Assembly: GCF_014201315.1 (NCBI RefSeq)
Contig: NZ_JACHDY010000005.1
Span: 124,001 to 188,000 of the forward strand
DNA length: 64,000 bases
From: Edaphobacter lichenicola
GTDB taxonomy: Bacteria > Acidobacteriota > Terriglobia > Terriglobales > Acidobacteriaceae
Reading direction: 5' to 3'
The position numbers and the translations under genes were made by a program. Below, one piece after another: positions 44,578 to 53,443 of this stretch. The notes under the pieces were generated by a model, which ran no database searches, was not told the origin of the DNA, and was given only the letters and a program-made list of their open reading frames with translations. Every line of letters begins with the position of its first letter. The stretch's first letter is position 1.

Positions 44578-45942
44578 ATGTTTATTCGCATGGTGATGAA
44601 GCGTTTTAGCGCAGCTCTGGCGATTCTCCTCGCAATCCCGGCAACCGCCCAGGACAAAGCGCTAGCCCCTACACCGCCCATGGGATGGAACAGCTGGGAC
44701 GCCTACGGTCCCGCCATCAACGAGTCCCAGTTCCGCGCCAACACCGTCGTTCTAGCCGCGCAGTTGAAGGAGTTCGGCTGGCAGTACGTCGTCATCGACG
44801 CAGGCTGGTACCTGCAGAACCCCGAGAACATCTCCATGCCGCAGGCTCTGCGCTACACCGTCAATCTGCGGGGACAGTACGAGCCCGCCCCCAACCGCTT
44901 CCCCTCTTCGGCAATCGGCAACGGCTTCAAACCACTCAGCGATACCGTCCACGACGACGGTCTCAGGTTCGGAATCCACATCCTCCGAGGCATACCCAAA
45001 AAGACCGTCTTCGCCAACACGCACATCGGCGCCACCCGCTACCGCGCCAGCATGGCCGCGGACACCACCGATACCTGCTCCTGGAACCCGGACAACTTCG
45101 GCGTCAAAGCCAACCTCGCCGGACAAGCCTGGTACGACGCATTGATCAAGCAGTACGCCTCCTGGGGCGTCGACTACCTCAAGGTCGACTGCATCGCAAA
45201 CCCCTACAAGAGCGCCGAGATTCGCATGATCCATAAAGCCATCGAGCGATCCGGCCGTCCCATGGTCCTCAGCCTCTCCCCCGGCCCCACGCCGCTCGAC
45301 CACGCCGGCGAGGTGGCAAAGAACGCGCAGATGTGGCGCATCTCAGCCGACGTATGGGACCACTGGGACAAAGACCCCGAGGCCGAATGGTCGCAGAGCG
45401 TAAAGGGTCAGTTCGCCATCCTCGCGAAGTGGGCCGATCAGACAAGACCCGGAGCGTGGCCGGATGCGGACATGCTCCCTATCGGCCAGCTCCGCCCAAA
45501 CCCGGGCGAGGGCAAACCACGCAACTCAAGGCTCACCGAAGACGAGCAACGAACCATGATCACCCTCTGGGCCATCGCGCGCGCGCCCCTCTTTGTCGGC
45601 GGAAATCTCACCCAGATGGATGATGCGCTCAGGTCGCTTCTCACCAATCAGGCCGTCATCGACATGGACCGCGACTCTACAGCCAGCGAGAAGAACACCG
45701 AGGACGGACCCCTCGTCACCTGGACCTCGCACTCCATCCGCGGAGACAAGCACTATCTCGCCATCTTCAATCTGAGCGACGCGCCCGTTTACGTCGACAA
45801 GACCTTTGCCGAGTACGGCTACATCGACAAGGCACAGTACAAGGTCCGCGACCTCTGGCAGAGAAAAGAGCTAGGCCTGGTGAACTCCTTCCAGGTCGAT
45901 CTCCCCCCGCACGGCTCCGTCGTCTACTCCCTCCACGACTAG
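44578..45942 (+). CDS. Exported GH27 alpha-galactosidase
   Basis: Retaining TIM-barrel hydrolase that removes alpha-galactosyl residues. '[12 protein letters not shown]' (33-44) is the family opening; the nucleophile is D204 in 'VDYLKVDCI' and the acid/base D258 in '[12 protein letters not shown]'. The C-terminal beta-sandwich contains '[24 protein letters not shown]'. The signal peptide ends 'ATAQD'. Several starts are in frame (44578, 44590, 44596); 44578 is the longest and none has a clear ribosome-binding site. Flanked on each side by hairpin-bearing copies of the GTCATCCTGAGCG element. Confidence 0.93.
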   Translation: MFIRMVMKRFSAALAILLAIPATAQDKALAPTPPMGWNSWDAYGPAINESQFRANTVVLAAQLKEFGWQYVVIDAGWYLQNPENISMPQALRYTVNLRGQYEPAPNRFPSSAIGNGFKPLSDTVHDDGLRFGIHILRGIPKKTVFANTHIGATRYRASMAADTTDTCSWNPDNFGVKANLAGQAWYDALIKQYASWGVDYLKVDCIANPYKSAEIRMIHKAIERSGRPMVLSLSPGPTPLDHAGEVAKNAQMWRISADVWDHWDKDPEAEWSQSVKGQFAILAKWADQTRPGAWPDADMLPIGQLRPNPGEGKPRNSRLTEDEQRTMITLWAIARAPLFVGGNLTQMDDALRSLLTNQAVIDMDRDSTASEKNTEDGPLVTWTSHSIRGDKHYLAIFNLSDAPVYVDKTFAEYGYIDKAQYKVRDLWQRKELGLVNSFQVDLPPHGSVVYSLHD

Positions 45943-45993
45943 CCATTCTTCCGCAGTTGCTCTTGCTCCTTCTCAATCAACCCCAAAAAACTC

Positions 45994-46059
45994 GTCATCT
46001 CGACCGAAGCAACGGACAGTTTTACCGTCCGTTGCGCAGTGGAGAGATCCCTGTATTTG
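45994..46059 (+). repeat. GTCATCCTGAGCG-type element, copy 4 (divergent), with internal hairpin
   Basis: Divergent member: GTCATCTCGACCGAAG, a hairpin GCAACGGAC-(agttttac)-GTCCGTTGC, then GCAGTGGAGAGATCCCTGTATTTG. The ending matches copy 3, but the hairpin sequence is different. It lies just downstream of the GH27 stop and upstream of ruvB, in the same orientation. Confidence 0.72.
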
Positions 46060-46144
46060 CAGTTGTCCTCATCCCCGCTTCGCACCCAAAGCGTCCACCG
46101 CAACATTTGCATCCCAAACCACCTTCGCCGTACCATCGCCCTCA

Positions 46145-47212
46145 GTGGACTCCTTCAAAAACAAACCGAAGATCGATCTCAATCAAGCACGATCGACCGA
46201 AGCCGAGCGTCTCGTCTCCGCCGGCAAAGCCGAAGACGACGATGCCTTCGAACTTAAGCTCCGCCCCACGCGCCTCGCCGAGTTCATCGGTCAGGAAAAA
46301 GCCAAAGAGCAGCTCGCGATTGCCCTCGAAGCGGCAAAATCCCGCGGCGAAGCCCTCGACCACGTCCTCCTCTTCGGCCCTCCCGGCTTGGGTAAGACGA
46401 CTCTAGCCACCATCATCGCGAACGAGCTGGGCGTCGGCTACCAGCAGACCTCAGGCCCAGCGCTGCAGATTCAAGGCGACCTCACCGCCATCCTCACCAA
46501 CCTGCGCGAACGCCAGGTCCTCTTCCTCGACGAGATTCACCGGCTCCAGCCCGTCCTTGAGGAGAAGCTCTACACCGCGTTAGAGGACTACAAGCTCGAC
46601 ATCATCATCGGCCAGGGCCCCGCCGCCCGCACCCACGTGATGGAGATTCGCCCCTTCACCTTCGTAGCCGCAACCACGCGCCCCGGCCTGCTATCCTCCC
46701 CACTGCGCAGCCGCTTCGGCATCCTCCTGCGCCTCGAGTTCTACACCGACGACCAGCTCCGCTTCGTAGTCGAGCGCTCCGCCGAAGTCCTTGGTGTCCC
46801 CATCGATCAGGACGGCGCTGCCGAGATCGCGATGCGCTCCCGCGGAACTCCACGTATCGCCAATCGCCTGTTACGCCGAGTCCGCGACTACGCGCAGGTA
46901 CGAGCGAAAGGCGTTATCGACCGCCCCACAGCGCAGGCAGCTCTCTCCCTCCTCGAAGTAGATGCCCACGGCTTCGACGAGCTGGACCGTCGTCTCCTCC
47001 GCACCATCATCGAAAAGTACGATGGAGGCCCCGTTGGCCTCAACACCCTGGCCGCAGCGCTGGCCGAAGAACAGGACGCGCTGGAGGAGGTCTACGAGCC
47101 CTTCCTCATCCAGATAGGCTTCCTGGACCGCACCCCAAGAGGTCGAGTAGCCACGCGCCTGGCCTACGAGCACTTAGGCATCGAGATGCCCCGCAAACTA
47201 AGCCTCTTCTAG
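46145..47212 (+). CDS. ruvB: Holliday junction helicase subunit RuvB
   Basis: AAA+ motor that drives branch migration with RuvA in recombination repair. Walker A 'GPPGLGKT' (78-85), Walker B '[10 protein letters not shown]', '[20 protein letters not shown]' (sensor 1 and arginine finger region) and the C-terminal winged helix ('[21 protein letters not shown]') are all present. The 355-residue length is about normal. The start is GTG 46145; no ribosome-binding site is evident, and the N-terminal 15 residues are variable in the family. ruvA and ruvC are not in the window. RuvX is encoded 1.7 kb away on the other strand. Confidence 0.96.
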   Translation: MDSFKNKPKIDLNQARSTEAERLVSAGKAEDDDAFELKLRPTRLAEFIGQEKAKEQLAIALEAAKSRGEALDHVLLFGPPGLGKTTLATIIANELGVGYQQTSGPALQIQGDLTAILTNLRERQVLFLDEIHRLQPVLEEKLYTALEDYKLDIIIGQGPAARTHVMEIRPFTFVAATTRPGLLSSPLRSRFGILLRLEFYTDDQLRFVVERSAEVLGVPIDQDGAAEIAMRSRGTPRIANRLLRRVRDYAQVRAKGVIDRPTAQAALSLLEVDAHGFDELDRRLLRTIIEKYDGGPVGLNTLAAALAEEQDALEEVYEPFLIQIGFLDRTPRGRVATRLAYEHLGIEMPRKLSLF

Positions 47213-47237
47213 CTTATCTTTCGTGTGGTGAGATGAA

Positions 47238-47471
47238 ATGAAAAGTAAGTTTCGCAGCGTCGCTAAGCTGTTGGGAGTTCTTATAGTGGTAGTGTTTGTT
47301 TGCCCCCCTGGCATTTTCTCCACTAGCTTTGCGCCCGGGATACTCGTTCAAATCGCAATCGGCGGAATCTTGTTTTTGACCGCCATAATCTGTTGGCACT
47401 TCAGCGGGATGTCTGCCCAAGAGATCCAAGAGAACCTTTCGAAGTCGACTGCAACGCGCACCAAAAAATAA
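47238..47471 (+). CDS. Small two-helix membrane protein (77 aa)
   Basis: Unrecognised. Two hydrophobic segments, 'LLGVLIVVVFVCPPGIF' (about 12-28) and 'ILVQIAIGGILFLTAIICWHF' (35-55), precede a charged C-terminus 'MSAQEIQENLSKSTATRTKK'. ATG 47238 follows a GTGAGATGAA purine stretch. The GC content is clearly lower than in ruvB, 25 bp upstream. Likely real but without known function; confidence is limited by length. Confidence 0.5.
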   Translation: MKSKFRSVAKLLGVLIVVVFVCPPGIFSTSFAPGILVQIAIGGILFLTAIICWHFSGMSAQEIQENLSKSTATRTKK

Positions 47472-47515
47472 AGTTCAAAAACGTGGCGTATTTTTCGTCG
47501 CAAAATTTGTGGTGT

Positions 47516-47633
47516 TTCCAGCCACACATTCACCACGATCTACACCACGTTTACCATGCCAAAACACCACGTTACGCAACCACAATTCCGCAAAAACCCC
47601 TGCAAAACACCATAACCACCACGCAGAAAAAAA
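47516..47633 (-). repeat. CACCAC-rich 3' element, copy 2 (after the GDPD gene)
   Basis: Colinear with copy 1 at 35661: opening TTCCAGCCACACA, CACCACGTTTACCAT, AAAACACCAC at 47561, AAAAACCCCTGCAAAACACC and a final poly-A run at 47627. It ends 21 bp from the stop codon of the leftward GDPD gene, so like copy 1 it is in the 3' UTR of that gene. The element was probably duplicated as a unit. Confidence 0.8.
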
Positions 47634-47654
47634 TCCTGCACCAGCACCACAAAA

Positions 47655-48821
47655 TTACTGCCGCAAGGCAGCCGGGACGAACTCCGTGCTCAGCATCTTC
47701 GGCGATTCGGTGAGGTAGTAGGTGGGAATCTTCGGGAACTGCTCCTCGACCAGGATCAGGGTCCGGAAGTCAAAGCTCTGCACCTCGGCTCGCGCCTCCA
47801 TATGGTTCCGCACAATCGCCCCACACAGCGTGTTTACAAAGGTTTGCGGGTCGACTGTGTGATTGGTCGTTGGTTCCGCGTGGGCGTTGACTAGAGGCGG
47901 GTTAGGCCCGGCTGGATCATTGGGCAAAGGTAGGATCTTCGTCTCGAGGTTGAAGCGGACCTTCTCCGCATTCGCCGCGCGCGCAGCCGCTTCGGGATGG
48001 GACTTGCCCGCTCCAGTGCGATAGTACCCGGCGTAGAAGCGGGTGAAGCGAAAGAGTTGTTCCGCGTGGGTCGGAACATAGGGGCTGATGAGATGCTCCT
48101 GTTTCGCGAAGGCTACCGCTACAGGCGAGAGCGCGGGATCGTTCTTCTGGTCGGGAAACTGCGGATGCAGCTTGTCGCAGATGAAGGTGCTCTGTGCTTC
48201 GGCGAGCGAGATGTCGCGAGTGTAGACGCGGTTTTCGAGGGTGTAGGGGGCACCATCCACCCGACGGCACGACTCTGGATTCAGGAACTGATCGTGCCAT
48301 ATCAGAGACACATGATCGGCTGTAACGCCGGTGTCGGTCTCGAGCGTGGTGCTCAGATGATCAAGTCCGTCCTCAAAGGAGGGCAGCGTGTTTTCGGGGC
48401 GCAGACCGCGGCCTCCGCGATGAGCCGAGACGTCGAAGCTCTTGAAGTAAACGGCTTCGCTGGGGTGTGCGGCGGCTTCCTCCTTCACGACCTGTTGAAG
48501 GAGGTCAGGACGGTCGGAGATGATGCCATCGACGCGAAGATCGATGAGGGCGCGCATCTTCGCCGGATCGTTGGTGGTCCAGGGAACGACCTTGAAACGC
48601 GCTTTGTGAAGCTCCGCCACGTTGACCGGTGGGTTGGAGCCTAAGAGGGTTGCATCGAGCGGGGAGAGCACCGGCGTCTGGGCGTTGTGCGCTCTGGCAT
48701 GCTTGTCGGCGGCGGTCATGAGTCCGAGGAAGGGATTTTGCATGGGGGGCTGCTGGGCGGTGAGGGTTGCGGTGGTGAGGAGGAGGCTTGCGGATAAAAC
48801 CGTTCGCGTCGAGGTTAACAT
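47655..48821 (-). CDS. Exported glycerophosphodiester phosphodiesterase-family protein, permuted
   Basis: GDPD-family phosphodiesterase, exported (signal peptide ending 'TLTAQQ'). The catalytic face is present in its usual order from residue 130: 'DVSAHRGGRGLRPENTLPSF' (H134, R135, E143), 'LETDTGVTADHVSLIWHD' (E161, D163, H176). The segment normally closing the barrel, 'VVPWTTNDPAKMRALIDLRVDGIISDRPDLL', stands before it at 78-108 and has no second copy at the C-terminus. The C-terminus instead reads 'SFDFRTLILVEEQFPKIPTYYLT'. ATG 48821 is used; TTG 48830 and GTG 48827 also open the frame. Substrate could be glycerophosphodiesters or another phosphodiester. Confidence 0.85.
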   Translation of the reverse strand: MLTSTRTVLSASLLLTTATLTAQQPPMQNPFLGLMTAADKHARAHNAQTPVLSPLDATLLGSNPPVNVAELHKARFKVVPWTTNDPAKMRALIDLRVDGIISDRPDLLQQVVKEEAAAHPSEAVYFKSFDVSAHRGGRGLRPENTLPSFEDGLDHLSTTLETDTGVTADHVSLIWHDQFLNPESCRRVDGAPYTLENRVYTRDISLAEAQSTFICDKLHPQFPDQKNDPALSPVAVAFAKQEHLISPYVPTHAEQLFRFTRFYAGYYRTGAGKSHPEAAARAANAEKVRFNLETKILPLPNDPAGPNPPLVNAHAEPTTNHTVDPQTFVNTLCGAIVRNHMEARAEVQSFDFRTLILVEEQFPKIPTYYLTESPKMLSTEFVPAALRQ

Positions 48822-48870
48822 GACCACCAATGATAGTGGGTTGAAGTTGCCGGGGCGTGAATGCGAATGG

Positions 48871-49365
48871 TCATTCCCCTTCGGCAGGGTCTTGATCGTT
48901 GATGTCTCTGAGGTCGCTTTGCTGCAGGGTTGCCTTTGCTGCAGCCTGTGCTGTGGCCTCCATCCAACCCTGCAGGATGACTACTGCGGCGACCTGATCG
49001 ATGACATACTTGCGCTCGCGGCGGCCGTGTCCGGCTTCATTAAGGATCTCGTGTGCTGCGACCGAGCTGAGGCGTTCATCCCAGAGCTCGACGGGAAGGC
49101 CGGAGCGCTTTTGCAACTCTTCGGCGAACTCATGCACCTTCACGGCCCAGGGGCTTACCTCACCTGACATATGCAGCGGATTGCCTACCACGATCTTTAC
49201 TACCTCATGCTTGCGAATCAGGCGTAGCAGGCTGCGCAGATCTTCGCCCCGGGTCTTGCGCCACAGCGTTAACAGGGGCTGCGCGGTGTATCCGAGCGGG
49301 TCGGAGAGCGCGACGCCCACACGAATCTTTCCCACGTCCAACGCCATCACGCGGCCGGTCTTCAT
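48871..49365 (-). CDS. ruvX: Putative pre-16S rRNA nuclease / Holliday junction resolvase RuvX (YqgF)
   Basis: RNase H-fold nuclease of the YqgF family, involved in 16S rRNA 5' end maturation and proposed as a resolvase. Catalytic acids are D10 ('MALDVGKIRVGVALSD'), E97 ('ELWDERLSS') and D123 ('KYVIDQVAAVVILQGWM'). The 164-residue length is about 25 more than E. coli owing to a Gln/Asp-rich C-terminal extension. ATG 49365. It lies between murQ (41 bp upstream, same strand) and the GDPD gene. Confidence 0.93.
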   Translation of the reverse strand: MKTGRVMALDVGKIRVGVALSDPLGYTAQPLLTLWRKTRGEDLRSLLRLIRKHEVVKIVVGNPLHMSGEVSPWAVKVHEFAEELQKRSGLPVELWDERLSSVAAHEILNEAGHGRRERKYVIDQVAAVVILQGWMEATAQAAAKATLQQSDLRDINDQDPAEGE

Positions 49366-49406
49366 AGCCTCAGTCTACCGCTGCCTCACGGGAAATCTGG
49401 TGCGAG

Positions 49407-50315
49407 TTAGGGCTTCCGATTCAGGAGCGCGGAGAGATTGCCGTGGTGGGCTTTCAGTTTTGCTTCGGCGGCGGGGCGGTCGATGGAGAGCTTCTGCATG
49501 ACAATAGCGGTTTTGATGGTGCCGGCTTTTTCGAGGAGGGCGGTGGCGGTGGGTTGATCGATGCCGGTGGCGGCCATGATGATGCGCTGGGCGCGGTCGA
49601 CGAGTTTGACGTTGGAGGTCTGCATGTTGACCATGAGGTTGCCGTAGACTGCGCCCGTCCTGATCATGACGCCGGTGGAGATCATGTTGAGGACCAGCTT
49701 GGTGGCGGTGCCGGCCTTCATACGCGTGCTGCCGGTCAGGATCTCGGGCCCGGTGATGGGAGCGATGGAGATCTCCGCAACTTCGGCCATCGCGGAGTTG
49801 GGGACGCAGGTGAGGGAGATGGTGAGGGCGCCTAGTTGGCGAGCGAGCGTGAGGGCTCCAAGGACGTAGGGAGTGCGTCCGCTGGCGGCTATGCCGAGGA
49901 CGGTGTCGTTAGCGGTGAGTGCGTGAGCGGCGAGGTCTGCGGCCCCTTGTTCCGGAGAGTCTTCGGATTGTTCGCTGGACTTGCGGAGGGCGCTGTCACC
50001 ACCGGCGATGATTCCCTGGAAGAGGGTCGGCGGAACCGAGAAGGTTGGAGGACACTCGCTGGCGTCGAGTACGCCTAGACGGCCGCTGGTGCCTGCGCCG
50101 ATGTAGAAGAGGCGGCCGCCTGCTTCAAAGCGGTGGGCGATGGCGTCGATGGCCTGGGCGATGTGCGGAAGGACGGCAGCTATGGCGGTGGCGACGCTCG
50201 CGTCCTCCTCGTTGATGAGGTGGAGCATCTCCAGAGTGGGAAGCTCGTCGATGTGTTCGGTTCGCGGGTTGCGCGCTTCAGTGGCGAGGTTGGCGAGATT
50301 CGTTCTGGTTTCCAT
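49407..50315 (-). CDS. murQ: N-acetylmuramic acid 6-phosphate etherase MurQ
   Basis: Converts MurNAc-6-phosphate to GlcNAc-6-phosphate and lactate, recycling peptidoglycan sugar in the cytoplasm. The SIS-domain pattern is clear: 'GGRLFYIGAGTSGRLGVLDASECPPTF' (67-93), 'GIAASGRTPYVLGAL', and 'ITGPEILTGSTRMKAGTATKLVLNMIST', with the catalytic Glu in 'ASECPPT'. 302 residues, normal length. ATG 50315 has GGAGGGG about 9 nt upstream; the longer frame to 50342 translates this leader. No murP or MurR gene adjoins. Transcribed with ruvX. Confidence 0.95.
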   Translation of the reverse strand: METRTNLANLATEARNPRTEHIDELPTLEMLHLINEEDASVATAIAAVLPHIAQAIDAIAHRFEAGGRLFYIGAGTSGRLGVLDASECPPTFSVPPTLFQGIIAGGDSALRKSSEQSEDSPEQGAADLAAHALTANDTVLGIAASGRTPYVLGALTLARQLGALTISLTCVPNSAMAEVAEISIAPITGPEILTGSTRMKAGTATKLVLNMISTGVMIRTGAVYGNLMVNMQTSNVKLVDRAQRIIMAATGIDQPTATALLEKAGTIKTAIVMQKLSIDRPAAEAKLKAHHGNLSALLNRKP

Positions 50316-50677
50316 GTGTGGTATCCCCTCCCCCCCTGTCAAAAGTGTGCAAAGTATTCGATTTAGATACTTTAGCTTTGGACCTGGAGGTGCGAGTTCC
50401 TTCCCGACTATATTTGGCGCTAACGTTTGATTTAGATCTGCTACTTCTAGTTTAGCGGCTTAGGGGTAACTGATACGCCACGAAGATGTTGTTGATTCGG
50501 TGAGGGATGGGATGGGTTAGGGCTTGACAGGTTTTTAGATGTTGCCGTGGGCGTGAGTTGCCGTGAGCTTGATCTGACGATGGTAGGGGACTCGGTGGTT
50601 ACCCAAAGGGTGGGCTACGGATCGGATTTGTCGGCACTGCGGTACTCATCCGGCGGTGAAAGAGCGCGGATAGTTAG
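50316..50677. other. Intergenic region between the alcohol dehydrogenase and murQ (362 bp)
   Basis: No gene on either strand. It follows the stop of the alcohol dehydrogenase and precedes murQ, so it should carry the murQ promoter. A palindrome ACCCAAAGGGT occurs at about 50601-50611 and the sequence is otherwise featureless to me; the TTGACA at about 50524 is on the plus strand, with no convincing -10 box. Confidence 0.5.
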
Positions 50678-51658
50678 TTAGGGCACGATGACGCAGGGGC
50701 CGTTGGAGGTTTCGTGTTTGACGGCTTGGAGGGCTTCGTCGGCGCGGTCGAGGGGGAAGACCTGAACCTGGGGGCGGATGCCGATTTCGGCCGCTAGTTG
50801 CAGGAAGTCGAGAGCGTCCTGGCGGGTCATGTTGGCGACACTGCGGATCTGGCGCTCGCCCCAGAGGAGCTTGTCGTAGTCGAAGGCGGGCATCTGGTCG
50901 AGGTGGATGGCGTTGATGGCGACGATACCGCCTTTGCGGAGGCTGGAGAGTGCGCTGACGACGACGGCTCCGCTGGGTGCGAAGGTGATGGCGCGGTCAA
51001 GTTGGACGGGCGGTTTGTCGTCTTCTGTTCCGACCCAGGTTGCGCCGAGAGACGAGGCTTGAGCGCGATGGGATTCGCCCCGGGTGGAGACGTAGACCTC
51101 GCAGCTCCAGTGGCGGAGGACTTCGATTGCCTGGCTGGCTGAGGCGCCGAAGCCGAATAGTCCGACGCGCTCTCCGGGCTGAGTGCCCGCGACGCGAAGG
51201 CTGCGAAAGCCGATGATGCCGGCGCAGAGGAGGGGCGCGACGTGGGTGTCGTCGAGGGCGTCCGGGAGCGGGTAGGTGAAGTCGGAGCGGACGAGAACGT
51301 ACTCGGCATAGCCGCCGTTGATGGTGTAGCCGGTGAAGACGGGGTTGTCGCAGAGGTTCTCTTCGCCGCGACGGCAGAAGGGACAGGTGCCGTCGGTTCC
51401 GCCGATCCAGGAGACTCCGACGCGCATGCCGTGGGGACGGTCGGGGGTTGCGCCGTCGATGATTTCGCCGACGATCTGGTGGCCGGGGATGAGCGGTTGT
51501 TGGATGAGGGGAAGATCGCCTTCGAAGATGTGAAGGTCGGTGCGGCAGACTCCGCAGGCGAGGACTCGGAGGAGGAGATTGCCCGCGGTGGCGACGGGCG
51601 TGGGGACGTCTTCGATTCGGAGCGGCTGGTTGGCGGAGTGGAGGATAGCGGCTTTCAT
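50678..51658 (-). CDS. Zinc-dependent alcohol dehydrogenase, MDR type
   Basis: NAD(P)-dependent medium-chain dehydrogenase. Catalytic zinc: C36 and H in 'LACGVCRTDLHIFEGDL' with H in 'LIPGHQIVGEI'; structural zinc in 'CPFCRRGEENLC'. The nucleotide-binding fold reads 'GLFGFGASASQAIEVLRHW', whose GxGxxx deviates slightly from the classic GxGxxG. The final 'EALQAVKHETSNGPCVIVP' is a typical end. It resembles alcohol dehydrogenases of the AdhP/propanol-preferring group. ATG 51658; the frame continues upstream only because palindromic repeat G is open, and it is not part of the gene. Confidence 0.92.
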   Translation of the reverse strand: MKAAILHSANQPLRIEDVPTPVATAGNLLLRVLACGVCRTDLHIFEGDLPLIQQPLIPGHQIVGEIIDGATPDRPHGMRVGVSWIGGTDGTCPFCRRGEENLCDNPVFTGYTINGGYAEYVLVRSDFTYPLPDALDDTHVAPLLCAGIIGFRSLRVAGTQPGERVGLFGFGASASQAIEVLRHWSCEVYVSTRGESHRAQASSLGATWVGTEDDKPPVQLDRAITFAPSGAVVVSALSSLRKGGIVAINAIHLDQMPAFDYDKLLWGERQIRSVANMTRQDALDFLQLAAEIGIRPQVQVFPLDRADEALQAVKHETSNGPCVIVP

Positions 51659-51677
51659 GGGATATCGGATGCAGTTG

Positions 51678-51883
51678 TCCTGCCGGACGGGCCCGCTACG
51701 CACGGGGCGCCCACTTCGTGGGGTGTATACCTTGTCGTGCCGAGGGAAAGGTGTTGGTCCTCCCGTTGGTCGGAGGGAAAGATCGCTCCGACTAGGGGGA
51801 GGCTCTATACAGCCAATCCTACCTGGGCGGGTACACGCGTCACGAAGTGACTGCTCTTCGCGCAGGAGGCCCGTCCGGCAGGA
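51678..51883. repeat. Palindromic repeat, copy G (206 bp)
   Basis: Full symmetric copy. TCCTGCCGGACGGGCC and GGCCCGTCCGGCAGGA arms, an inner stem TCCTCCCGTTGGTCGGA against TCCGACTAGGGGGAGG (degenerate on this side), GTATAC at left and GTACAC at right. Unlike the other copies it lies between two divergent gene starts: 19 bp upstream of the alcohol dehydrogenase start and 75 bp upstream of the next gene. Confidence 0.92.
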
Positions 51884-51958
51884 CAGCAATGCAGCGATTT
51901 ATAACCGAAACCCGTAAAATAGAACAGATACGCAAAACGCAAAGGACGATTGAGGCAG

Positions 51959-52945
51959 ATGGCAATGGGAACGCAAGAGGTATTGGCTGGACAGGTTGAG
52001 GCAGCGGCGAAGGCGGCTGGACTGGTGGTGGTTTCAAGCGCAGTAGGGCAGGACTTTTCAGGAAACCCGACGACGCGGTTCATGCTGGCGCTGGTTGCGG
52101 ATCACTCGAAGACGCAAGTGCCGACGCATAGCGAGCTTCCTGGCATCTCCACTCCAGTGATGAAGACGCAGGTGCTGGAGCTGAGCGACAAGTTTGATTT
52201 CAGCCGGGCGGATATGCTGGCGGAGGTTGGGGTTTATCTGGGGGAGACGGCGAAGCGGTTGAAGAATCCGCAGCAGGACTACTACCTGACGCTGCATGGG
52301 TTGCCTTTGAGCTTTGAGAAGTTTACGTGGCCGTTCCATGCGTCGACCTCGGGTGCGGATACGTTTCTGGTGCATGGCGAGGTTCATCTGCAGGATGGCG
52401 AGGGAAGTCCGCTGCATGCGAAGGTGGCGGCGTCGATGACGGTGACGTTTGCGGAGATCGTGAAGGCTCCGGAGCAGCCGTTTGCCGAAGGATTTATCTA
52501 CAACGCGGTGCGAAAGACGATGGATCAGGGGCAGCTGGAGCTGGTGAAGAGCGGGAATCGGCAGCCGGTTCCGGTGACGACGCGGTTTTATAGTCCGTGG
52601 AAGAAGCGATTCAACTTCAACGACACGACCGAGGGGCAGCGGCAGGAGTATCTGGCGGCGAAGGTGTTCTGGCTGTCGGGCGTGCTGGGCGGCGGACAGC
52701 CGGTGTGGCTGCTGGATCCGCGGGATGCGCAGTATTTGAACTCTACCGTGGAGGAGCTGAAGAAGACGGCAGCGGCACTGGCGGGCGAGGGGCTGATTCA
52801 CCTGGCGGCGGATACCGAGTATGCCACACCGACCGAGGCTTTGATGGGACATCGTGCGCAGTATGCCGCCGAACTGGCGCATGCGCTGGCGTTCATCAAG
52901 CCTACGTTCAATGAGGATATGCGCGGCGGCCACACCAATATGTAG
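51959..52945 (+). CDS. Conserved protein of unknown function (328 aa)
   Basis: No family recognised. Codon use and length support a real gene. The sequence is mostly soluble, with segments such as 'GDTFLVHGEVHLQDG' -like strands ('DTFLVHGEVHLQDGEGSPLHAKVAASMTVTFAEI', 133-165) that read like a beta-sandwich, then 'YNAVRKTMDQGQLELVKSGNRQPVPVTTRFYSPWKKRFNFNDTTEGQRQEYLAAKVFWLSG' and a helical C-terminus. No signal peptide or transmembrane segment. ATG 51959 follows GAGGCAG. It is monocistronic, divergent from the dehydrogenase across repeat G. Confidence 0.7.
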   Translation: MAMGTQEVLAGQVEAAAKAAGLVVVSSAVGQDFSGNPTTRFMLALVADHSKTQVPTHSELPGISTPVMKTQVLELSDKFDFSRADMLAEVGVYLGETAKRLKNPQQDYYLTLHGLPLSFEKFTWPFHASTSGADTFLVHGEVHLQDGEGSPLHAKVAASMTVTFAEIVKAPEQPFAEGFIYNAVRKTMDQGQLELVKSGNRQPVPVTTRFYSPWKKRFNFNDTTEGQRQEYLAAKVFWLSGVLGGGQPVWLLDPRDAQYLNSTVEELKKTAAALAGEGLIHLAADTEYATPTEALMGHRAQYAAELAHALAFIKPTFNEDMRGGHTNM

Positions 52946-53088
52946 TGGTCGAATATGTAGTGTTGAAAATATCCGGCGTTGAAAGGGATTACGCAGCGAT
53001 TCTTCGTGAATTTGCTACTAATTATTGGGTTATGGTAACTTCCCTCTGGCCTTCGGGTGCATCTATTCGCCTGAAGGAAAGAGGAAAC

Positions 53089-53421
53089 ATGATGAAGAAC
53101 CTAACTCGAATAGCAACACCACTGTTTGCAGTGGCACTTATGAGCGGTGCAACATTTTTCGCGCACGCCCAGGCAAACCAGGCACCAACGACCGAGAGCC
53201 GCAGCTGGAATACGCCTCCTCCAGGCACCGAGCAGGCGCAGTCGGCCTACCGTGATGGAGTGGAAGCGGCTCAACTGGACATGACGGCGAAGCGTAAGAT
53301 CGATGCGAAGTCGTCTCACCTGTATGTTCATCCTCCGGTCAAGGGAGCGGCTCGCGAGGAGTACCGCTCGAACTTTACTGCTGGATATGAGGCTGCGGTG
53401 AAGCACAACTCCGGCGTTTAG
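53089..53421 (+). CDS. Small secreted protein (110 aa)
   Basis: Signal peptide 'MMKNLTRIATPLFAVALMSGATFFAHAQA' (1-29) followed by a short mature part: 'EQAQSAYRDGVEAAQLDMTAKRKIDAKSSHLYVHPPVKGAAREEYRSNFTAGYEAAVKH'. The repeated YRxGxxAA / YRSNFTAGYEAA pattern is seen in small acidobacterial exported proteins; function unknown. ATG 53089 has AGAGG 5 nt upstream and is followed by a second ATG. The frame opens at 52945 but the part before 53089 is not homologous. A terminator follows. Confidence 0.78.
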   Translation: MMKNLTRIATPLFAVALMSGATFFAHAQANQAPTTESRSWNTPPPGTEQAQSAYRDGVEAAQLDMTAKRKIDAKSSHLYVHPPVKGAAREEYRSNFTAGYEAAVKHNSGV

Positions 53422-53443
53422 CGCCGCGGCAAGCTGCGAAGGC

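Noticed and set aside
51659..51889. Upstream extension of the alcohol dehydrogenase frame
   Set aside because: It is the open strand of palindromic repeat G; the family N-terminus starts at MKAAIL (51658).
52945..53088. Extension of the small secreted protein upstream of 53089
   Set aside because: The signal peptide and AGAGG site place the start at 53089; upstream residues are unlike a leader.
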